Shown: in pieces, positions 60,839 to 64,000 of the stretch | Numbering within the stretch: position 1 is the first letter of the stretch | Layout: each line of letters starts with the position of its first letter | Source of the DNA: Pseudarthrobacter equi | GTDB taxonomy: Bacteria > Actinomycetota > Actinomycetes > Actinomycetales > Micrococcaceae | Direction: 5' to 3' | Assembly: GCF_900105535.1 (NCBI RefSeq) | Contig: NZ_LT629779.1 | Span: 248,001 to 312,000 of the forward strand | Length of the DNA stretch: 64,000 nucleotides | Made by a program: the position numbers and the translations under genes | Notes under the pieces: model-generated | What the model was told of the DNA's origin: nothing | Databases searched by the model: none | What the model saw: only the letters and a program-made list of their open reading frames with translations

Positions 60839-62335
60839 TTACGCCTGCGGTGAGTAGTAGACCAGCGCCCTGGGGACCACCCGGTAGTGCACCTTGCGCA
60901 CCCCGGCCAGCGCTTCGCCGTCCACTGCCAGGGCCATCGGTGCGCCGTTGGCGTGGATGGTGACCTCGGTTGCTTCACGGAGGTGGGTGATGCTGGAACT
61001 GGCCACGGTTCCGGTGAGCACCGCCCAGAGAAGCCTCAACCGTGCGAACGATTCATCCGCCGAGAAGATCCTGAAATCCAGCACGCCGTCGTCCAGCACG
61101 GGCCGGAGCAGCGGCGCATGGTCCCTGGGGTAATAGCGGCCACGCCCCACGTATGCAATCCACACCCGGTGCGGGGTTCCGTCCACAGTCAGCGTGATGG
61201 GCGTTCCGGCGGCGAAGGTCCGGAACATGGCCACCACTCCCGCCAGCGGCTTTCCGAGGGCCGGCTGCAGTTGTTCGCGCCGCCGCACCAGGTTGGGGTA
61301 CAGGCCGATGCTGGAGGTATTCAGCATGATCAGCTCGGACACTTCCGGCGACCCGGCCAGGCCGCGCTCGGCCGTGACAAACCCGATGTCCGCCTTAGCC
61401 GCCTCGCCGTTGGACGCCGCGGTCACCGCCTGCTGGAGATTCCCGATTCCGGCATCCCGGGCAAAGTGGTTGAGGGTTCCGCCGGGGAGCACCAGCAACG
61501 GGAGGGACCGCTCGATGGCGGCAGCCGCCGCTGCCCCGACCGTACCGTCTCCGCCCCACACTCCCAGGGCCTTGGTTCCGGGAGTGTCCGCAGTTGCGCT
61601 GATCTGCTCCACAAGGTCATCTTCGGGCCGGACCGTCACAATATGCGCCTCAGGGAATACTTCGCGCAGGGCATCGGCCGTTTCATCGGTGAATGATCCG
61701 CCCAGCGCGTTCACCACAATGCTGAGTCCCTTTCCGCCGGGCAGTTCCGGGGCGGAGGCCGCGGTGCGCTGGGTCTTGGGGATGGGTGGCCGCACCGGCC
61801 ACCAGTGGCGGGTGACCAGGGCGGCGCCTGCGCCCAAGGCAGAGCCAAACAGGACGTCCGAAGGCCAGTGGGCCCCGGTATGGACCCGGGAGTACGCCAC
61901 CCCCGCCGCAGCGGGGGCAAGGGCGGCGCCGATGGCGGGCCGCACCAGGCCCACGCCGACAGCAAAGGCCACGGCGGAGGCAGAGTGGCCGGAGGGCATT
62001 GATGAGCTGGTGGGCTGCGGATGCACGAACCGGAACACGGGAAGATGTTCCGGCAGCGGCCGCGTCCGGGGCAGCAGGGTTTTGAAGATGACGTTGGTAA
62101 CGGTGGAGGCGACCGCCTGGGCCAGGAGGCCGTGGACTGCTGCCCTGCGGGTCTTGCCGGGGAAGGCGGCCATGCCCGCGGCGATCGCTATCCAGAGTTT
62201 CCCATTGTTGGCGGACGCCGAGAGCCGGCGGAAAAAGTCGTCATGGCTGCCGCCCGGCAGGTTTGAAACATGCCGGACAAGGTACCTGTCCATCCGGCTG
62301 ATCCATCGGTGGCTGCCCCGCCATGTGCTCTGCAT
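60839..62335 (-). CDS. Fusion of PAP2 phosphatase and diacylglycerol/lipid kinase
   Basis: A 498-residue protein that joins two opposing lipid activities. Residues about 30-190 form a PAP2 phosphatase with the three motifs KTLLPRTRP, PSGH and SRVHTGAHWPSD. Residues about 205-498 form a diacylglycerol-kinase (DAGK_cat/LCB5) domain with VWGGDGTVGAA and LPGGTLNHFARD. The phosphatase has membrane helices and the kinase is cytoplasmic. The pair could recycle a lipid phosphate, or one half may be regulatory. The ATG at 62335 has AGGG ahead; GTG 62341 is possible. It follows an MFS gene with a 36-base gap. Confidence 0.88.
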   Translation of the reverse strand: MQSTWRGSHRWISRMDRYLVRHVSNLPGGSHDDFFRRLSASANNGKLWIAIAAGMAAFPGKTRRAAVHGLLAQAVASTVTNVIFKTLLPRTRPLPEHLPVFRFVHPQPTSSSMPSGHSASAVAFAVGVGLVRPAIGAALAPAAAGVAYSRVHTGAHWPSDVLFGSALGAGAALVTRHWWPVRPPIPKTQRTAASAPELPGGKGLSIVVNALGGSFTDETADALREVFPEAHIVTVRPEDDLVEQISATADTPGTKALGVWGGDGTVGAAAAAAIERSLPLLVLPGGTLNHFARDAGIGNLQQAVTAASNGEAAKADIGFVTAERGLAGSPEVSELIMLNTSSIGLYPNLVRRREQLQPALGKPLAGVVAMFRTFAAGTPITLTVDGTPHRVWIAYVGRGRYYPRDHAPLLRPVLDDGVLDFRIFSADESFARLRLLWAVLTGTVASSSITHLREATEVTIHANGAPMALAVDGEALAGVRKVHYRVVPRALVYYSPQA

Positions 62336-62371
62336 TTCCACACCCTACCGCCGCCCGCGCGCAGGGGGCTC

Positions 62372-63565
62372 CTAGTCGGTCTTGAGCGGCCGCGCGGCTC
62401 CGGCCAGGAGCAGTGCGAGGAGGATGGGAGCCATGATGGCCAGCAGTGCCTGGTGGATACCCACCACGTCACCGAGGTATCCCAGCACGGGCGGCCCCGC
62501 CAGGAAAGATATATACCCCAGGGTGGATACAACGCTGACGCGCGCCGCCGCGCGTGCGGGGTCGTCAGCCGCGGCGGACATGCCCATGGGGAAGGCCAGC
62601 GCCGCGCCGATGCCCCAGAGAGCTGCGCCAACTGCTGCTACCCAGACGTTCTCTGCGAGGACGAACAGGCCCAGGCCCGCAGCCGCCGCTGCCATGCTGG
62701 CCCGCAGCACCGCAACTCTTCCGTAGGCGTCGATGACGCGGCCGCCCATGAACCGCATCGCCGTCATGGCCAGGACAAAGAGCGCGAACATCAGCGCACC
62801 GGTTGAGTCAGCGGTTCCCAGCCCATCCACGGAGGCCTTGGCTATCCAGTCATTGCCGGCGCCCTCGGTGAGGGTGGCACCCAGCACCACCACGCCGATG
62901 AGGAGCGTCCTGCTGTCCCGCCAGGCGGAGGGTCCCTTGGCCGTCTTGGTTTCGCCCTCGGGAAGTGCAACTGCCATATGGGGGAGGAAGTAGCGCGGCG
63001 CAACCAGCGTTGCCAACAGCACCACGCCTGCGATGACCAGCAGGTGGAGCGGCAGCCCCACGCCAAGGTTGGACAACCCGGCACCCACCAGCGCACCTAC
63101 AAAGGCTCCGCCGCTGAAGGCCGCGTGGAACTGGGGCATGATGGTGCGCCGGAGCCGGTGTTCGACGTCGGCGCCCTCAATGTTCTGCGAGACGTCCCAG
63201 AGGCCGATGGCAATTCCGAAGAAGAACAGGGAAATGGCAGTTCCCGGAATTGATGCTGCGGAGAGGGACAGGGCGATGCCCACACCGGCCGCCGCCGCCA
63301 GCGCCCCGCTGAAGCGGACGGTGTTGGCCGTTCCGATCCTGCCCACCACCAGGCCGGCCGTGGGCAGGGCCAGCAAGGACCCCACCGCGGTGCACAGGAG
63401 CAGGGTTCCCATCTGGCCCGAAGTAATCTGCAGGATTTCCGTTACAGCCGGGATGCGCGCCGCCCAGCTGGCAAAGACAAGTCCGTTGATGCCGAAAACC
63501 ACGAAGGTGGCCGCGGCGGCAGCCGTCACTCCGGCCTCCTGGTCCGTGCCGGTATTGGTGTTCAT
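62372..63565 (-). CDS. MFS transporter (YbjJ-like)
   Basis: A 397-residue major facilitator with twelve predicted helices. The opening FGINGLVFASWAARIPAVTEIL is typical of the YbjJ-like group. GTANTVRFSGALAAAAG and GIGAALAFPMGMSAAADDPARAAARVSVVSTLGYISFLAGPPVLG are further helices with the usual D-x-x-x-R-R type loop. The substrate is not predicted. The gene is co-directional with the PAP2-kinase gene downstream and could be co-transcribed with it. Confidence 0.88.
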   Translation of the reverse strand: MNTNTGTDQEAGVTAAAAATFVVFGINGLVFASWAARIPAVTEILQITSGQMGTLLLCTAVGSLLALPTAGLVVGRIGTANTVRFSGALAAAAGVGIALSLSAASIPGTAISLFFFGIAIGLWDVSQNIEGADVEHRLRRTIMPQFHAAFSGGAFVGALVGAGLSNLGVGLPLHLLVIAGVVLLATLVAPRYFLPHMAVALPEGETKTAKGPSAWRDSRTLLIGVVVLGATLTEGAGNDWIAKASVDGLGTADSTGALMFALFVLAMTAMRFMGGRVIDAYGRVAVLRASMAAAAAGLGLFVLAENVWVAAVGAALWGIGAALAFPMGMSAAADDPARAAARVSVVSTLGYISFLAGPPVLGYLGDVVGIHQALLAIMAPILLALLLAGAARPLKTD

Positions 63566-63655
63566 GCGTTCACTGCTTCCACTGGATTCCTGCGGATTCG
63601 GCCCGGGTCTGACTGTGCGCTGTCACGTCTGCCTGCTGTTGGCTCCGGCAGCGGT

Positions 63656-64000
63656 TCAGCGTGCACGTTCAACGCGCTTTTCATCCCACACCGGCTCCGC
63701 GGATTCGTAAACCTTGCCGTCGGAACCGAAGACCAGGAACCGGTCGAAGGTCCGTGCGAACCAGCGGTCGTGCGTTACGGCAAGGACGGTGCCTTCAAAG
63801 TGGTCGATGGCCCGTTCCAGTGCCTCGGCCGAGTGCAGGTCCAGGTTGTCCGTGGGCTCATCGAGCAGGAGCAGCGTGGCGCCGGACAGCTGCAGGAGCA
63901 GGATCTGGAACCGGGCCTGCTGTCCGCCGGAGAGCGATTCGTATTTCTGCTCCGACTGGCCGGCCAGGCCGTACCCGTCCAGGGCGCCCGCCGCCGCTTC
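63656..64000 (-). CDS. ABC-F family ATPase, C-terminal part
   Basis: A partial gene running off the right edge. The 114 visible residues are the end of the second nucleotide-binding domain: the signature ESLSGGQQAR, Walker B LLLLDEPTDNLDL and the H-switch VTHDRWFARTF. The DEPTDNLD form is typical of ABC-F proteins, which act on ribosomes in translation or antibiotic protection and have no membrane domain. The sequence ends soon after the domain, with no long C-terminal extension. The first domain and linker are outside the window. Confidence 0.88.
   Translation of the reverse strand, partial: EAAAGALDGYGLAGQSEQKYESLSGGQQARFQILLLQLSGATLLLLDEPTDNLDLHSAEALERAIDHFEGTVLAVTHDRWFARTFDRFLVFGSDGKVYESAEPVWDEKRVERAR

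Noticed and set aside
1..64000. tRNA, rRNA, insertion sequences, phage genes or attachment sites
   Set aside because: None was recognised by eye; every long gap was inspected and holds only hairpins, DnaA boxes or operator-like repeats.

Overview
The window is dense, high-GC DNA with GTG and TTG starts, GGAGG-type ribosome binding sites and few gaps. Its gene content (a rpsF-ssb-rpsR-rplI operon next to dnaB, an actinobacterial LigC-type ligase, CsoR/CopZ/CopA, DUF2277, a WXG100 protein, a class F sortase) points to an actinobacterium. Protein style suggests the Micrococcaceae, most likely the Arthrobacter/Pseudarthrobacter group. The genus is an inference from style, not from a marker comparison. 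No tRNA, rRNA, CRISPR array, transposase or phage gene was seen.

Layout. 0-9.8 kb: mixed housekeeping and accessory genes: the end of an MFS symporter, an ATP-dependent DNA ligase, an AEC carrier, a GNAT protein, an alanine-type aminotransferase, a BNR-repeat protein overlapping a MoaD/ThiS-like protein, and a secreted PPVDN-repeat protein followed by a class F sortase. 9.8-13.1 kb: a candidate small RNA, then the copper operon csoR-copZ-copA behind a leaderless, CsoR-box-containing promoter. 13.1-19.98 kb: DUF2277, a lone WXG100 protein, DMT and MATE exporters, a CGNR regulator, DoxX and a tandem hotdog thioesterase. 20.0-26.8 kb: the replication/translation block: dnaB with a DnaA-box-rich upstream region, then rpsF-ssb-rpsR-rplI, with an FMN reductase, a PhzF-like protein and small proteins between. 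27.0-31.6 kb: an amino-acid permease and a large AAA/LuxR regulator.

31.7-54.1 kb is the main accessory island, a Wzx/Wzy-type exopolysaccharide locus. A forward operon encodes an initiating sugar-phosphate transferase, a sugar dehydrogenase, an epimerase, two DegT aminotransferases, a PglD-like acetyltransferase, a flippase and a glycosyltransferase. It converges on a reverse operon encoding a polymerase, a Wzz-like protein and a GT2 enzyme. Beyond these lie a secreted glycosidase-like protein, a 1563-residue secreted protein (dimethylformamidase-like domain, three DUF4082 and four Big_5 repeats) and a single 903-residue protein joining a WecG/TagA-type and two GT2 glycosyltransferase domains. 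Together they suggest an amino-sugar-containing surface polysaccharide with its own secreted partner proteins. This island is the best candidate for an undescribed system in the window.

54.4-64 kb: an M18 aminopeptidase, a predicted Tat-exported intradiol-dioxygenase-like lipoprotein, an ABC transporter co-transcribed with a two-component system, a PAP2-diacylglycerol-kinase fusion, an MFS transporter and the end of an ABC-F ATPase.
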